From positions 1 through 64,000 of the forward strand of contig JAOUOP010000034.1 in assembly GCA_029880325.1 (NCBI GenBank): a stretch of DNA of 64,000 bases, given 5' to 3'. The notes beneath the pieces are model-generated. The model had not been told where the DNA came from and searched no databases. It saw nothing but the letters and a program-made list of their open reading frames with translations. The position numbers were made by a program, and so were the translations under genes. Positions 18,625-28,635 of the stretch are shown in pieces; position 1 is the first letter of the stretch, and each line of letters starts with the position of its first letter. The stretch is from Myxococcales bacterium. Lineage in GTDB: Bacteria; Myxococcota_A; Polyangia; Polyangiales; JAFGIB01.

Positions 18625-20417
18625 GCGAAGCCTCGACCGAAGACGCGCAGCAGGCGGTGGACGCACCCGCCGATGAACAAGGCGCAGCGGCCACCGAGGC
18701 CGCTGGCATCGAAGTGGTCTGCGCCGGCAGCACCGCCGTGGGCCAGGTCCGCGAGCACAACGAAGACAACTTCGTCATCGCCGATCTCACACAGGGCAAA
18801 ATCCTGCCGCGCGACACGGTCTGCGAGCAGCCGGTCGGTGAAGGCGGTTTTCTATTCGCGGTCTGCGACGGCATGGGGGGCGCGGCCGCTGGTGAGGTCG
18901 CCAGCCAGATGGCCGTCGATATTCTGGTCGAGGCCATGCGCCGAGGCGGTCCACCGGGCCATCGCGACGCCCTGGCGCGGCGCCTGGTCAGCACCGTCGA
19001 AGAATCGGGGCGCCGCATCTACGAAGCCGCCCAAAAGGAGCGCTCGCGACGGGGCATGGGCACCACCGCCACGGTCGCGGTTCTGCTCGACAAGGTGCTC
19101 TTCCTGGCCGAGGTGGGCGACAGCCGCGCCTACCTGCTGCGAAACGACACCTTGCGCCAAGTGACCAAGGACCAAAGCCTGGTCAATCAGCTGATCGAAG
19201 CCGGGCACCTGACCGAAGACGAAGCCGAAGCCTTCGAGCACTCCAACATCATCCTGCAGGCCCTGGGCACCAGCGAAACGGTGCAGGTCGACCTGACCTT
19301 CGTGGAGCTGCGCAAGGGCGATCGCCTGATGATGTGCTCCGACGGCCTGTCGGGGCTGGTGCACGCCGACACCCTGCGCTCGACGCTGGGCGTGGTCGAA
19401 GACGCCGCCGAGTGCTGCGCCAAGTTGATCGAATACGCCGAAGGCGGTGGTGGCCACGACAACATCACCGTGGTCGTGGCCGATTTCGACGGCGACGGCC
19501 TGGCCGAAGCCCAGCCGGACGACACCTTCGGCTATATGCAGTATCCGCTGCCGGAAGAAGACGATGCCTCCGACGGCGCCGGTGACGAGTCGGCCGAGAC
19601 CGACGACGACGACAAGCCCATGCGCGAAGCCACGGCCGACGAGATCGAAACCCTGGCGCCGCCGGCGCACAGCCCCGACGACTCGCGCAGCAACGCGCTG
19701 TGGATCGGCGCTGGGGTGGTGTCGATGATCATCGCGGTTGCCTTTTGGTTGAACGTGGATCCAGCCAATACCGAGCCCCACGCTGCCGACAAGCCGGGCG
19801 CCGAAGCATTGCCCTCCGACGAGCCGAAGCCCGAGCCCGAAGCGATCGCCGAGGTGAAGGTCAACATCCACACCGACGTCGAGGGCGCGACGCTGATCGT
19901 CAATGGGGAGTCCAAGGGCGCAATCTCCAGCGACAAGAGCCTGAGCCTCAGCCTGATCCCGGGCGCTTACCGCTTCGAGGCCCAGCAGGACGGCGACTCC
20001 AAGGCCGTCACGGTGGCCACGGTGCGCGGCGACACACCGATGGACGTCTACCTGAAGCAGCCCGGCGTCCCCGAGGGCCGGGCCGGTGCCGGCGGCTCCC
20101 GGGACGGCGAGCAAGGCGCCACCCCCGAAGCCAGCACGGTGGTCCAGGGTGACGGCGCCAAGGACAAGCCGACGCCGAGCATCGAAGCGCCCCAAGAGGC
20201 GCAAGCGGCGCCCCAGGACGCGCAAGCGGCGCCCCAGGACGCGCAAGCGGCCGCCGACAAGCCGCGCAAGAAGCCCCGCAGCAAGCCGCGAAAGCCGCCC
20301 AAGCCCGCCGCCGAAGCCACCGCCGCAGCGAGCGACGAAGCCACCGCCGCCCGCGCCCCAGAGCCCAAGCCGCCCGAGCCAGCGCCGCCCCAGGACATCC
20401 CGGAAAATCCGTTCTAA
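18621..20417 (+). CDS. PP2C-type Ser/Thr phosphatase with TM and PEGA-like domain
   Basis: This 598-aa protein has a complete PP2C/Stp domain at about 35-295: VREHNEDNF, VCDGMGG, GTTATVAVL, VGDSRAYLLR, SDGLSG and GGHDNITVVVAD. One transmembrane helix follows at about 357-378. Next comes a PEGA-like beta domain at about 412-478 (VEGATLIVNGESKG). The tail is Pro/Ala/Lys-rich with a direct repeat of APQDAQA. The phosphatase faces the cytoplasm and the PEGA part should lie outside. It overlaps the FHA gene (ATGA), pointing to a shared phospho-signalling module whose kinase is elsewhere. Confidence 0.9.
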   Translation: MSEASTEDAQQAVDAPADEQGAAATEAAGIEVVCAGSTAVGQVREHNEDNFVIADLTQGKILPRDTVCEQPVGEGGFLFAVCDGMGGAAAGEVASQMAVDILVEAMRRGGPPGHRDALARRLVSTVEESGRRIYEAAQKERSRRGMGTTATVAVLLDKVLFLAEVGDSRAYLLRNDTLRQVTKDQSLVNQLIEAGHLTEDEAEAFEHSNIILQALGTSETVQVDLTFVELRKGDRLMMCSDGLSGLVHADTLRSTLGVVEDAAECCAKLIEYAEGGGGHDNITVVVADFDGDGLAEAQPDDTFGYMQYPLPEEDDASDGAGDESAETDDDDKPMREATADEIETLAPPAHSPDDSRSNALWIGAGVVSMIIAVAFWLNVDPANTEPHAADKPGAEALPSDEPKPEPEAIAEVKVNIHTDVEGATLIVNGESKGAISSDKSLSLSLIPGAYRFEAQQDGDSKAVTVATVRGDTPMDVYLKQPGVPEGRAGAGGSRDGEQGATPEASTVVQGDGAKDKPTPSIEAPQEAQAAPQDAQAAPQDAQAAADKPRKKPRSKPRKPPKPAAEATAAASDEATAARAPEPKPPEPAPPQDIPENPF

Positions 20418-20578
20418 GGTACTGGCGCTGCGCGCGAACGCGAGCGGCAGTCGTGCCGAAGCGCATGCGGGGGCTGCTGGACCGATCTTGACGGTGTTCC
20501 CTGGCGCCGTGGGAGAAATCTGGGCGCCTGACAAAATCTAATGCAACTCTCCGCGTCCCAGAGGGCACCCCCTGTGGC

Positions 20579-21052
20579 ATGACGGAGTTCGGATTCGAAG
20601 CCCGGCGTCTCCAGCGACCGGCCACAGCACTCGCTGCGGGGTCGCGGCCGCGGCCCGCGACGGCGCCCGACGCTGCGCGCGACCGCTCGCGCCCCTCGCC
20701 GGCTGAGCTCTTGGCGCTGCGGGCGAGTGAGCCGGCGGCCATGGGGCAGCTCTACGACGCCCACCACCGGGCACTGCGCGGATTCTGCCTACGCCTGCTC
20801 GGCGACGCCGACGGGGCCGAGGATCTGCTGCACGAAACCTTTCTCTCCCTGCCGCGCGCCCTGCGTCGCTACCGCGGCGAGCGACCGCTGCGCTCCTTTT
20901 TGCTCGGTGTGGCCGCCAACCACTGCCGGCATCACGTCCGTGCCGCCGCCCGGCGACGCCGTGCCCATGCCCGCGCCATGCCCCCTGCCCAGGCTGGCGG
21001 CGACGAACTGCGACACGAGCAGGCGCGGGCTTGGCCGCGCCCGATGCGCTGA
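20579..21052 (+). pseudogene. ECF sigma factor remnant: region 2 only
   Basis: The 157-aa frame holds a clear sigma-70 region 2 (FCLRLLGDADGAEDLLHETF, then ALRRYRGERPLRSFLLGVAANHCR) after a basic, disordered N-terminus. The frame stops just after the linker (ELRHEQARAW), where region 4 should begin. The downstream frame starts inside this one and encodes a membrane protein. The simplest reading is a deletion that removed region 4 and joined two genes, making this inactive as a normal sigma factor. A region-2-only protein that still binds core polymerase cannot be excluded. Confidence 0.65.
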
Positions 21053-21588
21053 CCTTTCCTCTCACCGGGATCGGACTCTTTGGAGGCCTCGGTGTCGGCA
21101 TCACCGGAGCGATCCTCCAGACGGGGCAAGCCGAGCAATTCTTGCCCATCGGCATCGGCAGCCTCGGCACCGCCGCCCTGATCGCAGTCAGCACTGCGAT
21201 TCGCGTGCCGCTGTCCCATCAGCGCTTGATGGGCGACTACCAGCGCATTCGTACGCCCGAGCGGCGCGCACGGCTGACGGCTTCCCAGCTCGCGGCCATG
21301 GAGCGGCGCTTTCAAAACTCCGAGCCCGCGATTCCGATGCGTTTCCAGGTCGTGCCGTACTATGTCGGCTTTGGCACGGCCATGTTTGTCGCCGCCGCAG
21401 ACGACGACACCGATCCAGCAGACCGGCGGATGTTCTCAATGCTCGGCACACTCTGGTCGACCATGGCCATCGTGGCGCTGTGTTCGCCCACGCCCTACGA
21501 GCGCTACCAGTCCAAGCTCGAGGAAACCGGTTTCACCGTGGAGGTGATGCCCACCCTGGGCGGACTGCAGGCCGTCGGCTCGTTTTGA
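21031..21588 (+). CDS. Hypothetical membrane protein, start uncertain
   Basis: The 185-aa frame has two hydrophobic segments near the N-terminus (GIGLFGGLGVGITGAIL; IGIGSLGTAALIAVSTAI) and another near residue 110-155. A hydrophilic, basic loop between them reads DYQRIRTPERRARLTAS. No family is recognised. The only nearby start is a TTG at 21031 inside the truncated sigma gene. The true N-terminus may have been lost or replaced at the same junction. It ends about 70 bp before the next gene. Confidence 0.5.
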   Translation: MAAPDALTFPLTGIGLFGGLGVGITGAILQTGQAEQFLPIGIGSLGTAALIAVSTAIRVPLSHQRLMGDYQRIRTPERRARLTASQLAAMERRFQNSEPAIPMRFQVVPYYVGFGTAMFVAAADDDTDPADRRMFSMLGTLWSTMAIVALCSPTPYERYQSKLEETGFTVEVMPTLGGLQAVGSF

Positions 21589-21659
21589 CGCGCCCCAGGC
21601 GCTGCGGATTTTTTGACCGATCGGCGCCCACTGGCGACAACCGCCGGACGGAGGTCGCC

Positions 21660-22262
21660 ATGAGCGCGGGTGCCAGAATTACCGACGAGGTCAACTTCTT
21701 TCGCAAGCGCGGCGAGCTGCGCAAGGCCGTCCGCGTGGTGCGCACGCGCTCGCCCGAGCGCCTGCGCTGGCGGGCTGCGGTCTCGTCGGTGACGGCTTCG
21801 GCCGCCGCACTTCAAGGCGTCGATCGCTTTCGCGTGGAAGAGCCCGTGCGCGAGTTGGTGCTCGATCTCGACGATCGCATCCTGCGCCGCGAGACCGTGC
21901 TCGATGCGCGCCGCTACGGCATCGATCTGGACCGCGGCGAGGTGATGCCCGCACGCACGGGCTGGGATCTGAAGCGCACGGCCTACTTGACCGGAGTCAA
22001 CCACGAGTTGGTAGGCCGTTACCTGCCCTTGCCCGCCGACTACAGCTCCCCCATCGACACCTCGGGGGTGGTGGTGGTGGCACGCGCCATCGCCGCCGGC
22101 CACAAGAGCCGCTCCGATCGGCTGGTGCAGCGGGTCAGCGCCGACGGAAAAGAAGATCTCGCACGACACGAGCAGATGATGCTCGAGCGCGCACGCCACG
22201 AGCGCGACCTGGCGCGGCGCTGGGGCGCGCTGTCCAAGGCCCTGATCCACGGCTCGCGCTGA
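21660..22262 (+). CDS. Hypothetical protein, basic
   Basis: This 200-aa soluble protein starts at an ATG preceded by GGAGG. It is rich in Arg, with alternating helical and beta segments (VEEPVRELVLDLDDRILRRE; YGIDLDRGEVMPARTGWDL). No catalytic motif or domain is recognised, and there is no signal peptide or membrane helix. A longer open frame runs upstream, but it covers other genes and is an artefact of high GC. The gene ends 15 bp before the long hairpin element at 22278. Confidence 0.6.
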   Translation: MSAGARITDEVNFFRKRGELRKAVRVVRTRSPERLRWRAAVSSVTASAAALQGVDRFRVEEPVRELVLDLDDRILRRETVLDARRYGIDLDRGEVMPARTGWDLKRTAYLTGVNHELVGRYLPLPADYSSPIDTSGVVVVARAIAAGHKSRSDRLVQRVSADGKEDLARHEQMMLERARHERDLARRWGALSKALIHGSR

Positions 22263-22277
22263 CGCCCAGCACACTTG

Positions 22278-22455
22278 GGGCTCGCGAAAGAATCACTTCC
22301 CCCTTTGGTGCGTGACGGCGGAGTGCGGTCGGGACGGCGCCCGGAGGACAATCCGCAGTCGTACCCGAGGTACATCGAGGAATGCTTCGAGGACGCACGG
22401 CCCGAGCGTGCCCGCCGGTGCGTGCCAAAGGGGGAAGTGATTCTTTCGCGAGCCC
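22278..22455. repeat. Long hairpin element A (perfect 31-bp inverted repeat)
   Basis: Positions 22278-22308 (starting GGGCTCGCGAAAG) and 22425-22455 are perfect reverse complements over 31 bp. The inner ~30 bp of each arm remain partly complementary. The centre carries a small hairpin, GTACCCGAGGTAC (22361-22373). The element fills the gap between convergent genes; its last base touches the hspQ stop codon. It probably acts at least as a bidirectional transcription barrier. It resembles elements B and C in layout and apex but not in arm sequence. Confidence 0.85.
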
Positions 22456-22806
22456 TTAGTTCATCATGCGCGGACGCGGCGCGTAGCGGCCTTTGTCGAA
22501 GCCGCTGAAGTGCTCTTCGATCTCGGGGTGGCGACAGGGTTTGCCGCTGTCGTCGGCGACCAGGTTCTGCTCGGAGACGTAGGCCGTGTAGGTGGTCTGG
22601 TCGTTTTCAGCCAGCAAATGGTAGTAGGGCTGCTCTTTTTTGGGGCGGACGTCTTCGGGGATCGACTCCCACCACTCTTCGGTGTGATTGAAAACCGGGT
22701 CGATGTCGAAGATGACGCCCCGAAAAGGGTAGACGCGGTGCTTGACCACTTCGCCGATCGAAAATTTCGCGTCGCGCTTCCAGTTGTGCATGGCCCGGCT
22801 CTTCAT
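22456..22806 (-). CDS. hspQ: Heat shock protein HspQ / YccV-like
   Basis: This 116-aa protein matches the HspQ (YccV, hemimethylated-DNA-binding) domain across FSIGEVVKHRVYPFRGVIFD, the WWESIPEDVRPKKEQPYYHL region and YVSEQNL. HspQ is a specificity factor for Lon and affects DnaA turnover in enterics. The ATG at 22806 overlaps the stop of the upstream acetyltransferase-like gene (ATGA), so the two are co-translated. A short basic tail (KGRYAPRPRMMN) follows the domain. Confidence 0.88.
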   Translation of the reverse strand: MKSRAMHNWKRDAKFSIGEVVKHRVYPFRGVIFDIDPVFNHTEEWWESIPEDVRPKKEQPYYHLLAENDQTTYTAYVSEQNLVADDSGKPCRHPEIEEHFSGFDKGRYAPRPRMMN

Positions 22807-23957
22807 TGGCTCGTTGCGGCCGTAGCCTCGAGGTCTTTTTCGTAGACGCGATAGACCTTGTATTTTTTGCCGCCCATGGCGCGGATCATCACGTTGACCG
22901 GGGTGTTGGTCTCCAGCGTCCAACCCAGCTCGCCCCACTGGTAGCCGAGCTTCTGGCCGCGCGTTTTGACCTCGTGAACCAGGGCCATCGGCAGGTAGCC
23001 GTACTTGCGCTGCGAGCGGAACTTCTCCTTGACCCCGAGCAGGATCAGACGCGCGGTCTTGGGCTTTTTGACGAACATGCGCCACAGGAATTTGGCGAAG
23101 CCGAAGGGCAAGAGCTTGCCCTGAAGGTCGCGAGCGGCCTCGTTGATGTTCGGAGCGGCGAAGCACATGGCAGCCGGTTCGCCATCGACCTCGATGATCA
23201 ACGCCAGATCCTCGACGATGATGTACTTCATGGTGTCGACGAAGGCCTTGACCTCGGCGGCCGTCATCGAGACGTGACACCAGTTGTCCTTCCAGGCGTC
23301 ATCCCAGATTTCCAGAACCAGCCTGAGCTCCTGCTCCACCTGGCTCTTCTTCAGCGTCCGTACCGTCACCTCGGGCATCGCGGCCACGGCTTCCCGCGCG
23401 CGCACCACGCGCGGGGGCAGGTCCTCGACCACATAGCGCCAACCGAAAAGGTCCATGGCCTTGTGCAACCCGGCGGCCTCGGCGATCGCCCCCTGGTAGC
23501 GGGTGTGGTGGGGGCACATCATCATCGGCGGCGCGTCGAAGCCCTCGACCAGCAACCCCGTCTCCTCGTTGATCGACAGCGACAGCGGGCCGCGCAATCG
23601 CTTCATGCCCCGCTCGCGCACAAAGGCGCTGGCCGCATCCACCAGGGCGCGGCCGACCTCGGGGTCGTCGATGGTGTCGAAGAAGCCGAAGAAGCCGGTG
23701 GCGTCGCGGTGCTTTTCCAGGTGCGCGCGGTCGATCTGGGCCGAAATGCGGCCAACCAGCTCGCCGTCGCGGTGGGCGGTGAAGAGCGCCACGTCCGCAT
23801 GCTCGAAGAAGGGATTCTTCGATGGCGTCAGTTGCTCGGTCATCAGCAGGTCGAGCGGTGCGATCCAATTGGGATCGTCGCCCAGCACCAGGTGGGGCAT
23901 CCGAAGGAAATCCTTCAAGTCTCGCCCCGGTTCGTGAGTGCGGATCTCGATCGCCAT
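22803..23957 (-). CDS. GNAT-like N-acetyltransferase (YghO-like)
   Basis: This 384-aa protein resembles the YghO-type family, which carries a C-terminal GNAT fold. Notable segments are VLGDDPNWIAPLD near 24-36, an MDLFGWRYV region, and a C-terminal GELGWTLETNTPVNVMIRAMGGKKYKVYR-type stretch, where acetyl-CoA-dependent enzymes of this family show strongest conservation. The substrate is unknown; lipid or amino-acid conjugation has been proposed for distant relatives. It overlaps hspQ by 4 bp. Confidence 0.72.
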   Translation of the reverse strand: MAIEIRTHEPGRDLKDFLRMPHLVLGDDPNWIAPLDLLMTEQLTPSKNPFFEHADVALFTAHRDGELVGRISAQIDRAHLEKHRDATGFFGFFDTIDDPEVGRALVDAASAFVRERGMKRLRGPLSLSINEETGLLVEGFDAPPMMMCPHHTRYQGAIAEAAGLHKAMDLFGWRYVVEDLPPRVVRAREAVAAMPEVTVRTLKKSQVEQELRLVLEIWDDAWKDNWCHVSMTAAEVKAFVDTMKYIIVEDLALIIEVDGEPAAMCFAAPNINEAARDLQGKLLPFGFAKFLWRMFVKKPKTARLILLGVKEKFRSQRKYGYLPMALVHEVKTRGQKLGYQWGELGWTLETNTPVNVMIRAMGGKKYKVYRVYEKDLEATAATSQ

Positions 23958-24023
23958 CGCCGCGGACCATACGGCGAGCCCGCGCCCGGGTGCAAGCGCT
24001 CACCCGGGCGCGTCCGGCAACGG

Positions 24024-25514
<1,491 letters not shown>

Positions 25515-25695
25515 GAATTCCTCCATCGGATCGGTTGCCTGGGCCGGAGTCTGCGACCGCCGGAAACCTAAATGCCCGGGCCGAGCTGTCAACACGCCAG
25601 CCCCGCGACCTGTTCCATGGCGGGGAACGTGGCTACCCCGGCGCCGAAGTCTCACTTGGCCAGAGTCAGCCAGCCCGGCTATAGTCCCCGGCAGA

Positions 25696-26664
25696 GTGGT
25701 AGTCCCAAGCTCGAGAGTTCCGCGCGCTCCGGCCCCGCTGTGGAGCCTGGCCCTGGGCCTCGGGTTTGCGTTCGGATTTGGGGGCGGCTGCAGCTTCGAC
25801 AGCGAGCCCCTCGGGACCACGGAGGGCCAGCTCGCGGCGCCGATTCCGCTGGCCGACCCGGCCGGGAGCGAGAGCGGCGGCACCGACATCTTCGGCAACA
25901 GCGGCTCGGGCAGCAGCGCCGGTGGCGGCTCGGGCAGCAGCTCCGGCGGCACCGCCGGCAGCGGCGAGGTCGCCCCGACCCCGACCCCCGACGCCGGCAC
26001 GTCGACGCCGAGCGACACCGCCGCCGACCCCGCCATCGCCCCCACCACCACCACGACCCTGCCCAGCGTGTCGGCCGAACCGAGCGGCGTGCTCGGCCGC
26101 TGCGTCAGCGACTTCGGCTGCCAGGACGGTTTGCGCTGCGACGGCTCCGATCCGGGCTATTGCACCGACAGCTGCAGCGAGGACGCCGATTGCAGCGCCC
26201 AGGGCGGTGTCGAATTCATCTGTGCCGACGGGCTGTGCCGGGCGGACTGCGGCGAGGACGGCAGCGAGGGCGCCTGCCCTGCCACCATGATCTGCGCCCC
26301 CGAGGGCGACGCCATGTTCTGCCGCCCACCGCCCGAAATTGGGGACATGAGCCGCGCCCTGGCGGAGGCCTGCGACCTGGCCCATGGCAACACCGATTGC
26401 ATCAACGGGCTGACCTGCTACCGCGACCCGAACAGCGAAATCGACGGCCCCGGCTTCTGCTCGGTTCCCTGCTTTCCGCCCAACGTGGCCCTGGCGGTCT
26501 GCGGCACCATCAGCGCCGGCGCCAGCGCGCCCTTCGGCTGCCTACCCGAGGACCTGGCCTGCGCCTTCGACTGCTCGAGCGGCAGCTGCCCCAGCGGCAT
26601 GGAGTGCGAAACGGCCGGGGGCATCAGCCGCTGCCAATACCCGCGCGGCTTCAGCGGCAACTGA
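25696..26664 (+). CDS. Cys-rich putative lipoprotein
   Basis: This 322-aa exported protein begins with a GTG and a hydrophobic signal ending in FGGGC (Cys about 32), a possible though not ideal lipobox. A Ser/Gly/Thr/Pro-rich linker of some 90 residues follows. The rest is a Cys-rich domain with more than 20 cysteines in patterns such as CVSDFGCQDGLRC, CSEDADCSAQGG and SGSCPSGMEC. This architecture is common in myxobacterial secretomes and suggests a disulfide-stabilised surface protein. The function is unknown. It is divergent from the HtrA gene. Confidence 0.75.
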   Translation: MVVPSSRVPRAPAPLWSLALGLGFAFGFGGGCSFDSEPLGTTEGQLAAPIPLADPAGSESGGTDIFGNSGSGSSAGGGSGSSSGGTAGSGEVAPTPTPDAGTSTPSDTAADPAIAPTTTTTLPSVSAEPSGVLGRCVSDFGCQDGLRCDGSDPGYCTDSCSEDADCSAQGGVEFICADGLCRADCGEDGSEGACPATMICAPEGDAMFCRPPPEIGDMSRALAEACDLAHGNTDCINGLTCYRDPNSEIDGPGFCSVPCFPPNVALAVCGTISAGASAPFGCLPEDLACAFDCSSGSCPSGMECETAGGISRCQYPRGFSGN

Positions 26665-26732
26665 AGCGCGCGCCGCCGCCGGGCTTGACCAGCGCCAGTC
26701 CAGCGGCTACCGGGGCAGGCACGGAGAGCCCC

Positions 26733-27719
26733 ATGCAAGAAATCGACGTCACTGCCATCGGCAACGCCATCGTGGACGTGCTGGCCCACGCCGACGACGC
26801 CTTCCTCGACGAACACAGCCTGACCAAGGGCTCGATGGCCCTGATCGACGAGAACCAGGCCCACGCCCTATACGAGCGCATGGGCCAGGCGGTGGAGTGC
26901 TCGGGCGGCTCGGCCGGCAATACCGCGGCAGGCCTGGCCGGGCTCGGCGCCCGCACCGCCTACGTGGGCAAGGTCAAAAACGACCAGCTGGGAGAGGTCT
27001 TTGCCCACGACATCCGCGCCGTAGGGGTCGACTTCGACACCTTGCCGGCAAAGGACGGGCCGGCCACGGCGCGCTGCCTGATCCTGGTGACCCCCGATGC
27101 CCAGCGCACCATGAATACCTATCTCGGCGCCTGCCGCGAGCTGGGCCCGAACGACCTGGACGCCGAGCGCATCAGGCGCAGCAAGGTCACCTACATGGAG
27201 GGCTATCTGTGGGATCCCCCCGGCGCCAAGCAAGCCTTCCTGGAAGCCAGCCGCATCGCCGAGGCCGCCGGCCGCAAGACCTCACTGTCGCTGTCGGACC
27301 CCTTCTGCGTCGAGCGCCATCGGGAGGACTTTCTCGACCTGGTCGAGCATCACGTGGATCTGCTGTTCGCCAACGAAGAGGAGATCTGCTCGCTCTACCA
27401 GGTCCCTGACATCGAGCAGGCCGCCGCGGCCGTGCGCGGGCACTGCGAGCTGGCGATCCTGACGCGCAGTGAAAAGGGCGCACTGGTACTCAACGGCGAA
27501 CAGAGCTTCGAGGTCGCCGCCGAACCCATCGAGCGACTGGTGGACACCACCGGCGCCGGCGATCTCTTCGCCGCCGGCTTTCTCTACGGCTACACCCAGG
27601 GCAGGCCCCCGGCGGAAGCTGCGCGCATCGGCGCCATCTGCGCCGCCGAGGTCATCGGCCATTTCGGCGCCCGGCCCGACGCGGACCTGGCCGCCCTGGT
27701 CGCCCAGCGCCTCGGTTGA
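26733..27719 (+). CDS. PfkB-family sugar/nucleoside kinase
   Basis: This 328-aa member of the ribokinase/adenosine-kinase family has an N-terminal CSGGSAGNTAAGLAGLGA substrate-binding signature near 50-70. The C-terminal DTTGAGDLFAAGFLYG carries the catalytic Asp and the anion hole. It phosphorylates a sugar or nucleoside with ATP. The overall pattern (AIGNAIVDVLAHADDAFL; GKVKNDQLGEVF) is closest to adenosine-kinase-like bacterial members, but the substrate is not fixed by sequence. The ATG has GGAGA upstream. It is possibly co-transcribed with the preceding lipoprotein gene (68 bp gap). Confidence 0.88.
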   Translation: MQEIDVTAIGNAIVDVLAHADDAFLDEHSLTKGSMALIDENQAHALYERMGQAVECSGGSAGNTAAGLAGLGARTAYVGKVKNDQLGEVFAHDIRAVGVDFDTLPAKDGPATARCLILVTPDAQRTMNTYLGACRELGPNDLDAERIRRSKVTYMEGYLWDPPGAKQAFLEASRIAEAAGRKTSLSLSDPFCVERHREDFLDLVEHHVDLLFANEEEICSLYQVPDIEQAAAAVRGHCELAILTRSEKGALVLNGEQSFEVAAEPIERLVDTTGAGDLFAAGFLYGYTQGRPPAEAARIGAICAAEVIGHFGARPDADLAALVAQRLG

Positions 27720-27859
27720 GACAGCCCGATTCGGGGACAGTCTCGGCCATCGACCAGGGGAGACTCCCCCACAATCGACCCGACCGGCCCGGGAGAGCAC
27801 TTGCGCTGGCGCATACGGTGCGTACCTCAGCTCCGTTCTCGATTTGGAGGCAGCAAGAA

Positions 27860-28456
27860 ATGACTGAAGGCAATGGCGACAAGAATCGGATCGTGGTGGC
27901 CGTCGACATGACCGAAACCGGCGACCACGCCCTGCGCGAGGGCATGCGGCTGGCGAAGGTTCTACCCGACAGCGAGCTGCACGTGGCCTACGTGATCAAG
28001 GCCGACAAGGACCTGCACGACGCCAAGAAGCTCGACAAACTCTCCGACGACATGCGTACGGCGATGCAGAAGATCCAGGAACACGTCGCCTCGGTATGCG
28101 CGCCGCCCAGCGGCGAAGATCCCTTCACCCAGGAAACGATCGTGCACATTCGGCTCGGGCAGCCGGCCACGGGCATTCACCAGGTGGCCGTCGACGTCGA
28201 TGCCGACATGGTGGTGGTCGGGACCCACGGCCGGCGCGGCGTCGAGAAGCTGATCCTCGGCTCGGTTGCCGAAGAGTTGATCCGCATCGCCCAACTGCCG
28301 GTGACGGTGGCCCACCCCAAGAACCTGGCAAACCTGGAAAAATCGGCCAAGGCCGAGCCACGGCGACCCGGCGAGGACCTGCATTCGACGGGCCTGAGCA
28401 ACCGCTTACACCTGGAGTTCCGCCCCCGCACGTCGCACATCTCTGGGCTGGTGTAG
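27860..28456 (+). CDS. Universal stress protein (UspA family)
   Basis: This 198-aa cytoplasmic protein has the UspA fold. A first strand IVVAVDMTETG is followed by an alpha/beta core. The ATP-binding motif Gly-x2-Gly-x9-Gly-Ser appears as GTHGRRGVEKLILGS near 115-130. An extra tail of about 50 residues follows the domain. TTGGAGG at 27844-27850 places the start at the ATG at 27860. Its exact role is unknown; the family is induced by starvation and oxidative stress. Confidence 0.88.
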   Translation: MTEGNGDKNRIVVAVDMTETGDHALREGMRLAKVLPDSELHVAYVIKADKDLHDAKKLDKLSDDMRTAMQKIQEHVASVCAPPSGEDPFTQETIVHIRLGQPATGIHQVAVDVDADMVVVGTHGRRGVEKLILGSVAEELIRIAQLPVTVAHPKNLANLEKSAKAEPRRPGEDLHSTGLSNRLHLEFRPRTSHISGLV

Positions 28457-28635
28457 CCGGGTCCCAAAAGCCCCGGCCCGTGTGTCGGGTGTCCCGTGAA
28501 CGTAGCGGCGGGCACCTGCACGGCAGGGCGCCCGCAGCCAGCACGAGCGCGGGGCACGGGCGCGGGTCAATCCCCAAAATCAGGACATTCTGCGATTGAC
28601 GTTCGGGCTGGGGCGGTCAGAATCCAGGCCCCCGC

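Noticed and set aside
20727..21659. An N-terminal extension of the gene at 21660, open for over 300 codons
   Set aside because: It overlaps the sigma remnant and the membrane-protein frame, has the composition of a shifted frame, and a GGAGG precedes the ATG at 21660.
22278..22455. Retron or phage-type structured RNA
   Set aside because: No reverse transcriptase or phage gene lies near any of the three hairpins, and the layout is a simple long inverted repeat.
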